Source: WHSW01 sp963740055
Lineage (GTDB): Bacteria > Actinomycetota > Thermoleophilia > Solirubrobacterales > 70-9
NCBI GenBank assembly: GCA_963740055.1
Contig: CAVUCL010000004.1
Location: 458,942 to 522,941, forward strand
Direction of reading: 5' to 3'
DNA length: 64,000 bases
Part shown: piece by piece, positions 7,952 through 17,280 of the stretch
Position numbering within the stretch: position 1 is the stretch's first letter
Layout: every line of letters begins with the position of its first letter
Translations under genes and position numbers: made by a program
The notes under the pieces: generated by a model
What the model was told of the DNA's origin: nothing
Databases searched by the model: none
What the model saw: only the letters and a program-made list of their open reading frames with translations

Positions 7952-8619
7952 TCAGGTGATCTCGCGCCAGGTGGGCGCCTCGTCGCCGGGCGGCGATCGA
8001 TGCGCAGGCGCCCGAAGCGCCACTCGACCCGCCGTAGGCGGTCGGCGTCGAATCCCGCCCGGGCGCAACCCTTGAGCGAGGGCACGTTGTCGTCGGCGAC
8101 GCAGGTGATCGCGGAGCGGGCGCCCTGGTCGCGGGCGATGCGCAGCAGCTGGCCCATGCAGTCGGGCATCGCGCCCTGGCCGCGGGAGTTGACGAAGGTG
8201 TAGGCGCCCTCGAGCATCACCTCGCCCTCGGCCAGGGGCTCGAAGTCCCCTGAGGGGTTGGCGGCGACCATCGCCGGCAGGTCCTGCGGCTCAATCAGCC
8301 ACTGGCAGTAGGCGGGCTCTCCCTCGTGCCAGGCGACGTAGAAACGGCGCGCGCCGCCCTCGAGCCACCGCTGGCGCTCGCGGATCTGCTCCAGGTCATA
8401 ACCCGACACCCGCTCCGCCTCCTCGGCGAAGCCGGTGAAGCCGGGGTCGTCGCAGGGCTCCATCTTCAGCGGCACCTTGGCCTGCCGCGGCTCGGGAAGC
8501 CGGGTCAGGTCGGCGCGCAGGTCGAGCATGCCCTTGGTGTTCCAGAGGCGCTTGCGCGCCTCGCGCGCGGCACGCTGCGCGCGCGCCAATGGAGCCTGAC
8601 TCCTGGTGACCGTCGCCAC
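7952..8619 (-). CDS. GNAT-family N-acetyltransferase-like protein (one apparent frameshift near its end)
   Basis: About 222 residues. The segment EGAYTFVNSRGQGAMPDCMG followed by LLRIARDQGARSAITCVADD and NVPSLKGCARAGFD has the spacing of a GNAT acetyl-CoA fold (strand 4, pyrophosphate-loop-like RGQGAM, then the N-x-x-S-x-x-x-x-x-x-x-x-G-F segment). Substrate unknown. As sequenced, the frame continues into the DUF559 gene. Adding one base near 8003 instead gives a natural C-terminus (PPGDEAPTWREIT) and a TGA at 7954-7952, so the apparent 573-residue fusion is probably an artefact. It lies 10 bp after secY, so it is likely transcribed with the spc operon. Confidence 0.72.
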
Positions 8620-8629
8620 GGGGCTCAGC

Positions 8630-9901
8630 CTACTTCAGGAATCCCTCGTAGTTGCGCATCATCAGCTGCGCCTCGAGCTGCTTCACGGTGTCGAGCGCGA
8701 CGCCGACGACGATCAGGATCGAGGTACCGCCGAAGTAGAAGTTGGCCGAGGTCTGGTTGATCAGGATCGTCGGCAGGGCGGCGACGGCGCCGAGGTAGAG
8801 CGCCCCCGGGAAGGTGAGCCGCGAGAGGATCCGATCGAGGTACTCGGCGGTCGGGCGTCCCGGCCGCACGCCGGGGATGAACCCGCCGTACTTCTTCAGG
8901 TTGTCGGCCTGGTCGACGGGGTTGAAGGTGACCGCGGTATAGAAGTAGGTGAAGATGACGATGAAGAAGACCTCGCCGACGACGTAGGCCCAGCTCGAGG
9001 GGCTGAAGAAGGCGGCGAAGTCGAGCGCCGCGGGGGTGTTGAGCAGCTGGCCGATCGTCGGCGGGAAGGCCATGATCGAGGCCGCGAAGATGACCGGGAT
9101 CACGCCCGCCATGTTCACCCGCAGGGGCAGGTAGGTCGAGCCTCCGGTGGTCATCCGGCGGCCGACGACCCGCTTCGCGTACTGGACCGGGATCCGGCGC
9201 TGCCCCTCCTGGACGAAGACGATCCCGACGATCACCGCGAGCGCGACGAACGGCATCATCACGACGAAGACCTGGTCGGGGTTGTTCCACCAGGACGAGA
9301 TCCCGGGCACGAGCCCGGCGGTGATCGAGGCGAAGATCATCAGCGAGATGCCGTTGCCGACCCCGCGCTGGGTGATCAGCTCGCCGAGCCACATCAGCAG
9401 GGTGCAGCCGGCGGTGAGCGAGATCACGATCAGGAACACCTTCTGGAAGGTGAGCTCGCCGACGACGCTCGTCCCCTCGGCGTTCTGGAAGCTCTGGAAC
9501 AGGAAGACGTAGCCGAGCGACTGGCCGAACGCGAGCCCGACGGTCAGGTAGCGCGTGTACTGGGTGATCTTCTGCTGGCCGACCTCGCCCTCCTTCTGCA
9601 GGCGCTCGAGCGCCGGCACGACCACGGTCAGCAGCTGGAGGATGATCGAGGCCGTGATGTAGGGCATGATCCCGAGCGCGAACAGCGACAGGCGCTGGAG
9701 GCTGCCGCCCGAGAACAGGTTGAGGAAGCCGAGGACGTTGTTGCCGGTGAAGTTGTTCTCGATCGACTCGACCGTGTCGATGTCGACCCCGGGCGCCGGG
9801 ATGTAGGCGCCGAGCCGGTAGAGCAGCAGCATCGCCAGCGTGAAGGCGATCTTCCGGCGGATCTCCGGGACCGCGAAGGCGTTGAAGATCGTCTGGATCA
9901 A
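8630..9901 (-). CDS. secY: Protein translocase subunit SecY
   Basis: A 423-residue SecY, the channel of the Sec translocon, with about ten transmembrane segments. Diagnostic stretches include RLGAYIPAPGVDIDTV near the N-terminus, plug/TM2 region GIMPYITASIILQLL, and the cytoplasmic loop GQRRIPVQYAKRVVGRR that contacts SecA and the ribosome. The start overlaps the rplO stop by 4 bp, the usual coupling. Confidence 0.98.
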   Translation of the reverse strand: MIQTIFNAFAVPEIRRKIAFTLAMLLLYRLGAYIPAPGVDIDTVESIENNFTGNNVLGFLNLFSGGSLQRLSLFALGIMPYITASIILQLLTVVVPALERLQKEGEVGQQKITQYTRYLTVGLAFGQSLGYVFLFQSFQNAEGTSVVGELTFQKVFLIVISLTAGCTLLMWLGELITQRGVGNGISLMIFASITAGLVPGISSWWNNPDQVFVVMMPFVALAVIVGIVFVQEGQRRIPVQYAKRVVGRRMTTGGSTYLPLRVNMAGVIPVIFAASIMAFPPTIGQLLNTPAALDFAAFFSPSSWAYVVGEVFFIVIFTYFYTAVTFNPVDQADNLKKYGGFIPGVRPGRPTAEYLDRILSRLTFPGALYLGAVAALPTILINQTSANFYFGGTSILIVVGVALDTVKQLEAQLMMRNYEGFLK

Positions 9902-10392
9902 GAGTCGATCAGGTCGCAGCTTCCGCCGGCGCCCTCGATCTTCTCCCGCGCGGAGGCGCTGAACGCATGCGCCCGTACCGTGAGCTTGGTCGAGATCTCA
10001 CCCCGGCCGAGGATCTTCACCGGGTCCTTGCGGGTCGCGAGCCCGGCGGCGCGCAGCGACTCCGGGGTGACCTCGGCGCCGGCGTCGAAGCGGGCCTCGA
10101 GGTCGGCGACGTTGACCGGCTGCGAGTGGGTCCTGAAAGCCTCGAACGGCATCGACTTCTTCATGTGCGGGCCGCGCAGCTTGCGCATCCGCATGTGGAT
10201 CGGGTTCTGGCCGCCCTCGTAACCGGGCTTCGCCTTCGCGCCCGAGCGCGCGCCGGCGCCCTTGTGGCCGCGCCCCGCGGTCTTGCCGGTGCCCGAGCCC
10301 TTGCCGCGGCCGAGCCGCTTGCGCGGCTGGCGCGAGCCCGGCTTCGGGCGGATCGAGTGCAGGCCGACGTCCTCGGGATCGAGCCGAGCCAT
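9898..10392 (-). CDS. rplO: 50S ribosomal protein L15
   Basis: A 164-residue L15, a late-assembly 50S protein. The glycine-rich basic N-terminus (RLGRGKGSGTGKTAGRGHKG) is diagnostic. It lies 2 bp after rpmD and overlaps secY by 4 bp. Length is a little above the usual ~145-150, with the extra residues mainly at the N-terminus. Confidence 0.97.
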   Translation of the reverse strand: MARLDPEDVGLHSIRPKPGSRQPRKRLGRGKGSGTGKTAGRGHKGAGARSGAKAKPGYEGGQNPIHMRMRKLRGPHMKKSMPFEAFRTHSQPVNVADLEARFDAGAEVTPESLRAAGLATRKDPVKILGRGEISTKLTVRAHAFSASAREKIEGAGGSCDLIDS

Positions 10393-10394
10393 TA

Positions 10395-10577
10395 CTACTT
10401 CGCCTCCTCGACCTCGACCAGGTGGCCGACGCGGTCGAGCGCGCCCCGGAGCTGGGGCGTGTCGGTCATCGTCGAAACGCGGCCGATGCGGCCGAGCTTC
10501 AGCGACGCGAGCGTGCCGCGCTGCTTCGGGCTCGCCCCGCTCGCCGAGCGGACCTGCTTCAGCGTCAGCTCAGCCAT
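10395..10577 (-). CDS. rpmD: 50S ribosomal protein L30
   Basis: A 60-residue L30 starting MAELTLKQVRSASGASPKQR and containing the conserved LGRIGRVSTMTDTPQLRG. I chose ATG 10577, which overlaps the 3' end of rpsE by 8 bp, over longer in-frame extensions that are low-complexity shadow sequence of the rpsE tail. Confidence 0.95.
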   Translation of the reverse strand: MAELTLKQVRSASGASPKQRGTLASLKLGRIGRVSTMTDTPQLRGALDRVGHLVEVEEAK

Positions 10578-11235
10578 CGGCAGGGTCCTCGGGGCTCGCG
10601 GTCTCGTCCGCGTCGGCGGCCGGCTCGGCCTCGGGGACCACGGCAACCGCCGTGGGCTCCGCCTCCGCCTGCTGCCCGCTCCCTGCTCCGGCGGCCTTCG
10701 CCGCCGCCTCCTGAAGATCCAGCCCCAGCACCTGCTTGACCGTGAGCCCGCGCAGCTTGGCGACGGTCTCGGGGCGGCGCAGGTCCATCAGGCCCTCGAG
10801 CGTCGCCTTGACGAGGTTGATCGGGTTCTGGGTGCCGATGCTCTTCGAGAGCACGTCGCGGATCCCGGCGAGCTCGAGCACCGCCCGCACGCCGCCGCCG
10901 GCGATCACGCCCGTACCCGGGCTCGCCGGGCGCAGGACGACGTGACCCGACCCGAAGCGACCGATGCTTCGGTGGGGGATCGTCTGGCCGAACTTGGGCA
11001 CCCGAATCAGGCTCTTGCGCGCGTTCTCGACCGCCTTCTGGATCGCCAGCGGGACCTCCCGGGCCTTGCCGTAGCCGATCCCGACGACGTCGTTCTCGTC
11101 GCCGACGGCGACCAGCGCCGTGAACGAGAAGCGGCGACCGCCCTTGACCACCTTGGCGACGCGGTTGATCTCGATCACCCGCTCCTGGAGGTCGAGCCCC
11201 TGGGGGCTCACGGTCTCGATGTCGTGGTTTCTCAT
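10570..11235 (-). CDS. rpsE: 30S ribosomal protein S5 with acidic C-terminal tail
   Basis: A 221-residue S5, involved in decoding fidelity and the mRNA entry channel. The double-stranded-RNA-binding domain (ERVIEINRVAKVVKGGRRFS) and the C-terminal domain (RPASPGTGVIAGGGVRAVLE) are intact. After about residue 175 comes an extra ~45-residue Ala/Glu/Pro-rich tail that ordinary S5 lacks. The tail overlaps the start of rpmD. Confidence 0.97.
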   Translation of the reverse strand: MRNHDIETVSPQGLDLQERVIEINRVAKVVKGGRRFSFTALVAVGDENDVVGIGYGKAREVPLAIQKAVENARKSLIRVPKFGQTIPHRSIGRFGSGHVVLRPASPGTGVIAGGGVRAVLELAGIRDVLSKSIGTQNPINLVKATLEGLMDLRRPETVAKLRGLTVKQVLGLDLQEAAAKAAGAGSGQQAEAEPTAVAVVPEAEPAADADETASPEDPADG

Positions 11236-11255
11236 CGGCGAATCAGATTAGAGGG

Positions 11256-11609
11256 TCAGAATTTGAGCCCGCCCTCGCGAGCGCCCTCGGCGAGCGCCTT
11301 GACGCGGCCGTGGAAGCGGTAGCCGCCACGGTCGAAGACGCACGTCTCGACCCCGGCCTTCTTCGCTCGCTCGGCGAGCAGCTCGCCGCTGCGCTTCGCC
11401 TGCTCCATCGTCCCGAGCTTGCGCAGGTCGGCCTCGATCCACGAGACGGAGGCCACGGTGCGGCCGTCGGCGTCGTCGACGAGCTGGGCGAACACGCCCT
11501 TGTTGGAGCGGAAGACCGACAGCCGCGGGCGCTCCGCGGTGCCGCGGATCTTTGCCCGCACGCGCCGGCGGCGGCGGAGGCGCTTCTGTGCCTTGGTCGC
11601 GACGGCCAT
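11256..11609 (-). CDS. rplR: 50S ribosomal protein L18
   Basis: A 117-residue L18, a 5S rRNA-binding protein. The N-terminus is basic (RLRRRRRVRAKIRGTAERPR), followed by LSVFRSNKGVFAQLVDD and the C-terminal FDRGGYRFHGRVKALAEGAR. Length and order (rplF-rplR-rpsE) are standard, with short intergenic gaps. Confidence 0.97.
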   Translation of the reverse strand: MAVATKAQKRLRRRRRVRAKIRGTAERPRLSVFRSNKGVFAQLVDDADGRTVASVSWIEADLRKLGTMEQAKRSGELLAERAKKAGVETCVFDRGGYRFHGRVKALAEGAREGGLKF

Positions 11610-11611
11610 CG

Positions 11612-12145
11612 CTATGCCCTCTTGCCGACCTTGCGGCGCACGTGCTCGTCCGCGTAGCGGATGCCCTTGCCCTTGTAGGGCTCGGGCGGGCGCGTGCGGC
11701 GGATCCGGGCCGCCGTCTCGCCGACCAGCTGCTTGTCGATCCCGCGCACGACGACCTGAGTCGGCTGCGGGACCTCGAACTCGATCCCGTCGGGGGCCTG
11801 GATCGAGACCGTGTGCGAGTAGCCGACGCTGAGCTCGAGCGCCTTGCCCTGGAGCTTCGCGCGGTAGCCGACGCCCTGGATCTCGAGCCGCTTCTCGAAC
11901 CCGTCGGTGACCCCGGCGACCATGTTCGCGACCAGGCTCCGGGTGAGCCCGTGCAGGGCACGGTCGGGGCCGCGGTCGGTGCGGCGGCTGACGACCAGCG
12001 TCCCGTCCTCGTCGACCACCTCGACCCGCGGGCTGAGCTGCTGCTCGAGCTCTCCCCTGGGGCCGTTGACGGTCACCCGGCCAGGGCCGAGCGAGACGGT
12101 GACGCCCTCGGGGACCGGGATCGGCTTTCGACCAATGCGGCTCAT
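11612..12145 (-). CDS. rplF: 50S ribosomal protein L6
   Basis: A 177-residue L6 made of two repeated alpha/beta domains near the sarcin-ricin loop. It starts MSRIGRKPIPVPEGVTVSLG and carries the C-terminal signature RRTRPPEPYKGKGIRYADE. It lies 4 bp after rpsH and 2 bp before rplR. Confidence 0.97.
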   Translation of the reverse strand: MSRIGRKPIPVPEGVTVSLGPGRVTVNGPRGELEQQLSPRVEVVDEDGTLVVSRRTDRGPDRALHGLTRSLVANMVAGVTDGFEKRLEIQGVGYRAKLQGKALELSVGYSHTVSIQAPDGIEFEVPQPTQVVVRGIDKQLVGETAARIRRTRPPEPYKGKGIRYADEHVRRKVGKRA

Positions 12146-12149
12146 GCGC

Positions 12150-12548
12150 TCACCAGACGTAGGCGACCACTTCGCCGCCGACGCCCTTCGCCTTCGCCTC
12201 GTGGCCGGTCATCACGCCGGTCGAGGTCGAGACGATCGCTGTCCCCATCCCGCCCTGGACACGCGGCACGTCGCCGCCGCCGACGTAGCGGCGCCGGCCC
12301 GGGCGCGAGACCCGGCTCATGCCGGCGATCACCGGACGGCGGTCGTCCGTGTACTTGAGCGTGATCCGGATCACCTCGCCGACCGCGGTCGGCTCGGTCT
12401 CGAAGCTCGAGACGTAGCCCTGCTCGACGAGGATCCGCGCCATCTCCTTCTTCAGGCGGGAGGCGGGAATCTCGACGTCGGTGTGATCCGCGGCGAGCGC
12501 GTTTCGGATCCGGGTGAGGAAATCTGAGATCGGGTCGGTGAGCATCAA
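12150..12548 (-). CDS. rpsH: 30S ribosomal protein S8
   Basis: A 132-residue S8, a central-domain 16S rRNA binder that represses the spc operon in Escherichia coli. It begins with the family signature DPISDFLTRIRNALAADHTD and contains GMGTAIVSTSTGVMTGHEAK near the C-terminus. It follows rpsN by 34 bp. Confidence 0.97.
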   Translation of the reverse strand: MMLTDPISDFLTRIRNALAADHTDVEIPASRLKKEMARILVEQGYVSSFETEPTAVGEVIRITLKYTDDRRPVIAGMSRVSRPGRRRYVGGGDVPRVQGGMGTAIVSTSTGVMTGHEAKAKGVGGEVVAYVW

Positions 12549-13588
12549 GCGTGGTGGTGGTTCGTGGTTCGTAGTTCGTCGTTTACCAGGACGACTTGCT
12601 CATCCCGGGGACGTAGCCGTTGTGCGCGGCCTGGCGCAGGCAGAGCCGGCAGAGGCCGAACTTGCGGTAGTAGGCCCGCGAGCGGCCGCAACGGCGGCAG
12701 CGGTTGTAGGCGCGGGTCTTGTACTTCGGCTTGCGCCGCTGGCGCACGCGTTGTGAGGTCTTCGCCATCTAGTTGCTCCTCGGGGCTCTCGTCGGTTGAA
12801 GATTCGTCGCCGCCGGCGGACTCGCCCGCCTCGCCGTCCTCGCCCTCCTCGTCCTCCTCGGGCCGCTGCGGCTTCGCGTAGGCCTCCGGGTTCTCCTCCT
12901 TGAGCTGCTCGAGCGCGGCCTGCTCGGCCTCGGCGCGGGCGCGCGCCTCCTCGAGCCGGCGCTGCTCGTCGGTGTCGACCTCGGGCTCCTTCGCCCCCGG
13001 GCGGCCCTCGGCGGCGTAGGGCATCCCCAGCGCCAGCAGCAGCTCGAAGCCCTCCTCGTCGGTGGCGGCGGTGGTCGTGATCGCGATGTCCAGTCCGCGC
13101 ACCTCGTCGACCGAGTCGTAGTCGATCTCGGGGAAGATCAGCTGCTCGCGGATCCCGAGCGAGTAGTTGCCGCGGCCGTCGAAGCCACGCGGGCTGAGCC
13201 CGCGGAAGTCGCGGATCCGCGGGATCGAGATCGTGATCAGGCGGTCAAGGAACTCCCACATCCGCGCCCCGCGCAGGGTCACCGAGACGCCGACCGGCAT
13301 CCCCTCGCGCAGCTTGAACGCGGCCACCGACTTGCGCGCCCGGCGCACGTTCGGGTGCTGGCCGGCGATCGTCGCCAGCTGCTCGGTCGCGGCCTCGAGG
13401 ATCGGGGTCGACTGCTTCGCGTCGCCGACGCCCATGTTGAGCGTGATCTTGACCAGGCGCGGGACCTCCATCCGGCTCGTGTAGCCGAACTTCTCGACCA
13501 GCGCAGCGACGACCTCCGACTCGTAGGTCTCGCGCAGGCGCGGCGGCGGGGCCGCGCGCTGTGCATCTGTAGCTGTCGCTGCTTCCAC
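12545..13588 (-). CDS. rplE: 50S ribosomal protein L5 with long tail (probable 3' frameshift)
   Basis: The first ~195 residues are a normal L5, the 5S rRNA-binding protein that touches P-site tRNA: PRLVKITLNMGVGDAKQSTP, RGARMWEFLDRLITISIPR, FPEIDYDSVDEVRGLDI. An acidic Glu/Asp-rich tail of about 75 residues follows. From about 12770 down to 12545 the frame is simply the out-of-frame reading of rpsZ and the spacer beyond it, which is unlikely to be real. A TAG in another frame at 12769-12771, just before the rpsZ ATG, is the probable natural stop, reached if one base in the tail is wrong. The core assignment is certain; the 3' end is not. Confidence 0.88.
   Translation of the reverse strand: MEAATATDAQRAAPPPRLRETYESEVVAALVEKFGYTSRMEVPRLVKITLNMGVGDAKQSTPILEAATEQLATIAGQHPNVRRARKSVAAFKLREGMPVGVSVTLRGARMWEFLDRLITISIPRIRDFRGLSPRGFDGRGNYSLGIREQLIFPEIDYDSVDEVRGLDIAITTTAATDEEGFELLLALGMPYAAEGRPGAKEPEVDTDEQRRLEEARARAEAEQAALEQLKEENPEAYAKPQRPEEDEEGEDGEAGESAGGDESSTDESPEEQLDGEDLTTRAPAAQAEVQDPRLQPLPPLRPLAGLLPQVRPLPALPAPGRAQRLRPRDEQVVLVNDELRTTNHHHA
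12583..12768 (-). CDS. rpsZ: 30S ribosomal protein S14 type Z (zinc-binding)
   Basis: A 61-residue short S14 with Cys24, Cys27, Cys40 and Cys43 as the zinc ribbon (NRCRRCGRSRAYYRKFGLCR). This is the C+ paralogue normally found in spc operons. As sequenced it lies entirely inside the 3' extension of rplE in another frame; its ATG is immediately preceded by a TAG that is probably the true rplE stop. Confidence 0.96.
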   Translation of the reverse strand: MAKTSQRVRQRRKPKYKTRAYNRCRRCGRSRAYYRKFGLCRLCLRQAAHNGYVPGMSKSSW

Positions 13589-13593
13589 TGTGT

Positions 13594-13932
13594 CTACTCC
13601 AGGACCTTGCCGGTCCGCTTCGCGTAGCGCTGGCGACGACCGTCGTCGCTGACACGCACGCCGACGCGGGTCGGCTTGTTGTCGGAGGGATCGAGGAGCA
13701 TGACGTTGGAGACGTCGATCGGCCCCTCCTGATCGATGATGCCAGACGACTGCGCCTTCTGCGTGTCCTTGACCGAGCGCGGCCGGGTGTGGCGCTTGAC
13801 CATGTTCGCGCCCTCGATGAAGACCCGCCGGCGGCCGGGCTCGGTGCGGATCACACGCCCGGTCTTGCCCTTGTCCTTGCCCGCGATCACGACCACCATG
13901 TCGTCGCGGCGCACGTGCATACCCTTCGCCAC
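13594..13932 (-). CDS. rplX: 50S ribosomal protein L24
   Basis: A 112-residue L24, an assembly-initiator protein. The KOW motif is near the N-terminus (HVRRDDMVVVIAGKDKGKTG) and is followed by VFIEGANMVKRHTRP. It lies between rplN and rplE with 2-5 bp gaps, the standard order. Confidence 0.97.
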   Translation of the reverse strand: MAKGMHVRRDDMVVVIAGKDKGKTGRVIRTEPGRRRVFIEGANMVKRHTRPRSVKDTQKAQSSGIIDQEGPIDVSNVMLLDPSDNKPTRVGVRVSDDGRRQRYAKRTGKVLE

Positions 13933-13934
13933 GT

Positions 13935-14303
13935 TCAGAGCACCTCCGGGGCGAGCGAGACGATGCGCATGAAGTTGCGCTCGCGCAGCTCGCGCGCGAC
14001 GGGACCGAAGATGCGGGTGCCGCGAGGAGCGCCCTGGGCGTCGATCAGCACCGCGGCGTTCTCGTCGAAGGAGATGTAGGTGCCGTCGGCGCGGCCGAGC
14101 TGCTTGCGGGTGCGGACGACGACCGCCTGCACGACCTCGCCCTTGCGGATCGCGCCGCGCGGGGTCGCCTGCTTGACCGTCGCCGTGATCACGTCGCCGA
14201 CGCCGGCGTAGCGGCGGTGCGAGCCGCCCTTGACCCGGATGCAGAGGATCTCGCGCGCGCCCGAGTTGTCGGCCACCTTGAGCCTCGATTCCTGCTGGAT
14301 CAC
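13935..14303 (-). CDS. rplN: 50S ribosomal protein L14
   Basis: A 122-residue L14 at the subunit interface. It begins MIQQESRLKVADNSGAREIL and carries the signature GDVITATVKQATPRGAIRKG. It follows rpsQ by 4 bp and precedes rplX by 2 bp. No anomalies. Confidence 0.98.
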   Translation of the reverse strand: MIQQESRLKVADNSGAREILCIRVKGGSHRRYAGVGDVITATVKQATPRGAIRKGEVVQAVVVRTRKQLGRADGTYISFDENAAVLIDAQGAPRGTRIFGPVARELRERNFMRIVSLAPEVL

Positions 14304-14307
14304 GGTC

Positions 14308-14913
14308 TCACCTGGCCTTCTCCAGGACCTCGACCAGGCGCCAGCGCTTCGTCCGCGAGAGCGGGCGTGACTCGATCACGCGGACGACGTCGCCCGCGTT
14401 CGCCTCGTTCGACTCGTCGTGGGCGTGGATCGTCGCCGTGCGGCGGACGACCTTCTCGTAGACGGGGTGCCGGCGCACGACCTCGATCTCGACCGTGATC
14501 GTCTTGTTCGCCTTGTCGGAGACGACCCTGCCCTGGCGGACCTTCTTCGAGCCCGGGACCCGCTCGGCCGCCGGGGTGCCGGTGCCGGCCTCGTGCTTGG
14601 ACCGCGCGCGGGCACGGACGCGGGTGCGCTCGCCGGCCTTCGCCGAGCGGCGCTCGGCGCGCTCGGCGATGCGCTCGTCGACCGAGCGCGGCGGGCGCGG
14701 CTCGCCGCTGTGGCGCGAGCGCTCGAGCTTTCGCCGCTGCTTCGGCGTCAGCTCCACGACCGGCTCGGCATCCTCGGCAGGGGCCTCCGCCGCAGGCTCA
14801 GGCTCCTCGACAGCAGGCTCCTCTGCCTGCTCGTCAGCCGCCTCCTCAGCGGATTCGGGCTCTTCGGCCTCGGGCGCCTCTCCCTGCTCCTCAGCGGGTG
14901 CTTCCTCGGCCAC
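14308..14913 (-). CDS. rpsQ: 30S ribosomal protein S17 with ~120-residue N-terminal extension
   Basis: The last ~80 residues are S17 (GRVVSDKANKTITVEIEVVR ... HPVYEKVVRRTATIHAHDES), an early 16S rRNA binder. They are preceded by an unusual extension: about 55 residues dominated by Glu, Ala and Pro, then a basic Arg-rich stretch. The open frame starts at GTG 14913. The real start is probably GTG 14963, which overlaps the rpmC stop (GTGA) and encodes VSDEEKNEQE; a one-base indel near 14930 would join it to this frame with equally acidic sequence. The extension may be a disordered lineage-specific addition. Confidence 0.92.
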   Translation of the reverse strand: MAEEAPAEEQGEAPEAEEPESAEEAADEQAEEPAVEEPEPAAEAPAEDAEPVVELTPKQRRKLERSRHSGEPRPPRSVDERIAERAERRSAKAGERTRVRARARSKHEAGTGTPAAERVPGSKKVRQGRVVSDKANKTITVEIEVVRRHPVYEKVVRRTATIHAHDESNEANAGDVVRVIESRPLSRTKRWRLVEVLEKAR

Positions 14914-14959
14914 AGGCTCCTCAGGCTCGGCGCCTCTTGCTCGTTCTTCTCTTCGTCGC

Positions 14960-15169
14960 TCACTTCAGTTCCTTCTGCAGGTCGATCCCGCGCTCGCGGG
15001 CGATCGTCATCAGCCGCGCCGTGTCGCGGCGCGACTCGCGCAGCCGGGCGCTGTTCTCGAGCTCGCCGGTGGCGTGGCGGAAGCGCAGGTTGAACGCCTC
15101 CTCGCGCGCCTCCTTGAGCTGCTGGACCAGGTCCTGGTCGCCGAGCGCATGGACGTCGGAGGCCTTCAC
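14960..15169 (-). CDS. rpmC: 50S ribosomal protein L29
   Basis: A 69-residue L29 located near the exit tunnel, where it helps form the docking site for SRP and trigger factor. The family core is LKEAREEAFNLRFRHATGEL followed by ARLMTIARERG. GTG 15169 gives the expected N-terminus (VKASDVHALGDQDL) and overlaps the rplP stop (15166-15168). The same frame stays open upstream through rplP and rpsC, but that is a shadow. Confidence 0.95.
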   Translation of the reverse strand: MKASDVHALGDQDLVQQLKEAREEAFNLRFRHATGELENSARLRESRRDTARLMTIARERGIDLQKELK

Positions 15170-15584
15170 TGGCCCATCCCCTCGCGGCTCACGAACCTGG
15201 TCTTGATCGGCAGCTTGTGCCCGGCGAGGCGCAGCGCCTCCTTGGCGAGGTCCTCGGGGACGCCGGCGAGCTCGAACATCACCTTGCCGGGCTTGACCAC
15301 GCAGACCCAGCCCTCGGGGTTGCCCTTGCCCGAGCCCTGGCGCGTCTCGGCCGGCTTCTTCGTGTAGGGCTTGTCGGGGAAGACGTTGATCCAGACCTTG
15401 CCCCCGCGCTTGATCTTGCGCGTCATCGCGACTCGGGCGGCCTCGATCTGGCGGTTCGTGATCCAGCCGCGCTCGGTCGCCTTGAGCCCGTACTCGCCGA
15501 AGGCGACGCTGGCGCCGCCCTTGGTGTTGCCGCGGCGCTTGCCGCGCATCTGCTTGCGGTACTTGACCCGCTTCGGCATCAGCA

Positions 15585-15585
<1 letters not shown>
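15166..15585 (-). CDS. rplP: 50S ribosomal protein L16
   Basis: A 139-residue L16 near the A-site and the peptidyl-transferase centre. It begins MLMPKRVKYRKQMRGKRRGN and includes ITNRQIEAARVAMTRKIKRG. I chose ATG 15585, which forms TGATG with the rpsC stop (coupled translation); ATG 15579 is an alternative. A longer in-frame extension upstream is the shadow of the rpsC repeat tail. Confidence 0.96.
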
Positions 15586-16570
<985 letters not shown>

Positions 16571-16581
16571 TCGCTCGTCCC

Positions 16582-16995
16582 TCAGTCCGTGGTCGGGGTC
16601 AGCGCCACCGAGAGGTGACTGGTCTTCTTGTCGATCCGCGTCGCCCGGCCGCGGGCGCGGGCGCGCCAGCGCTTCAGCGTCGGGCCCTCGTCGACGCGCA
16701 CGTCGACGATCCGCAGGTCGTCGGCGATCAGGTCGTGGTTGGTCTCGGCGTTGGCGATCGCCGAGTCGAGCAGGCGCGCGAGGTCGCGGGCGGCGTCGCG
16801 GCTCGAGAACTGAAGCAGCGTGCGCGCCTCCTCGACGCTCTTGCCGCGGACCTGGTCGGCGACCAGACGCGCCTTGCGCGGCGCGACGCGGACGAAGCGC
16901 GCCTTCGCGCGCACGGTCGGCGCCTGCGAGGCGTCAGCCGAGCCGCGCCGCTGTTGAGGCGCCTGGTTCTGCTGCTTGTCGCCGGACTTCGCCAT
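16582..16995 (-). CDS. rplV: 50S ribosomal protein L22
   Basis: A 137-residue L22 whose beta-hairpin lines the exit tunnel. The core runs from VRAKARFVRVAPRKARLVAD to LRIVDVRVDEGPTLKRWRAR. About 25 extra Gln/Ser/Ala-rich residues precede the core. It lies between rpsS and rpsC with gaps of 3 and 11 bp. Confidence 0.97.
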   Translation of the reverse strand: MAKSGDKQQNQAPQQRRGSADASQAPTVRAKARFVRVAPRKARLVADQVRGKSVEEARTLLQFSSRDAARDLARLLDSAIANAETNHDLIADDLRIVDVRVDEGPTLKRWRARARGRATRIDKKTSHLSVALTPTTD

Positions 16996-16998
16996 CGC

Positions 16999-17274
16999 CT
17001 ATCGCTCCCGGCTGCCGCTTCCGGAGTGGGCGCGGAAGGTGCGCGTCGGCGCGAACTCGCCGAGCTTGTGACCGACCATCGACTCGGAGATGAACACCGG
17101 CACGTGCTTGCGGCCGTCGTGGACGGCGATCGTGTGGCCGACCATCTCCGGGAACACGGTCGAGGTCCGCGACCAGGTCTTGACCATCGTCTTCTGGTTC
17201 GCCTCGTTCATCTGCTCGATGCGGCGCATCAGGCGCTCCTCGGCCCACGGTCCCTTCTTCGTTGATCTGCCCAT
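16999..17274 (-). CDS. rpsS: 30S ribosomal protein S19
   Basis: A 91-residue S19 of the 30S head. It begins MGRSTKKGPWAEERLMRRIE and includes TVFPEMVGHTIAVHDGRKHV and KLGEFAPTRTFRAH, all family signatures. Length and order (rplB-rpsS-rplV) are standard. Confidence 0.98.
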   Translation of the reverse strand: MGRSTKKGPWAEERLMRRIEQMNEANQKTMVKTWSRTSTVFPEMVGHTIAVHDGRKHVPVFISESMVGHKLGEFAPTRTFRAHSGSGSRER

Positions 17275-17280
17275 CTCGCG

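Noticed and set aside
6898..8619. A single 573-residue GNAT-DUF559 fusion protein
   Set aside because: The frame is open, but the linker is Arg/Pro shadow-like sequence, and one added base near 8003 gives a natural GNAT C-terminus and stop; other genes here have the same type of error.
12545..12768. Genuine 70-residue C-terminal extension of L5 over rpsZ
   Set aside because: That part is the out-of-frame reading of rpsZ and the spacer beyond, and a TAG directly before the rpsZ ATG is the likely real stop.
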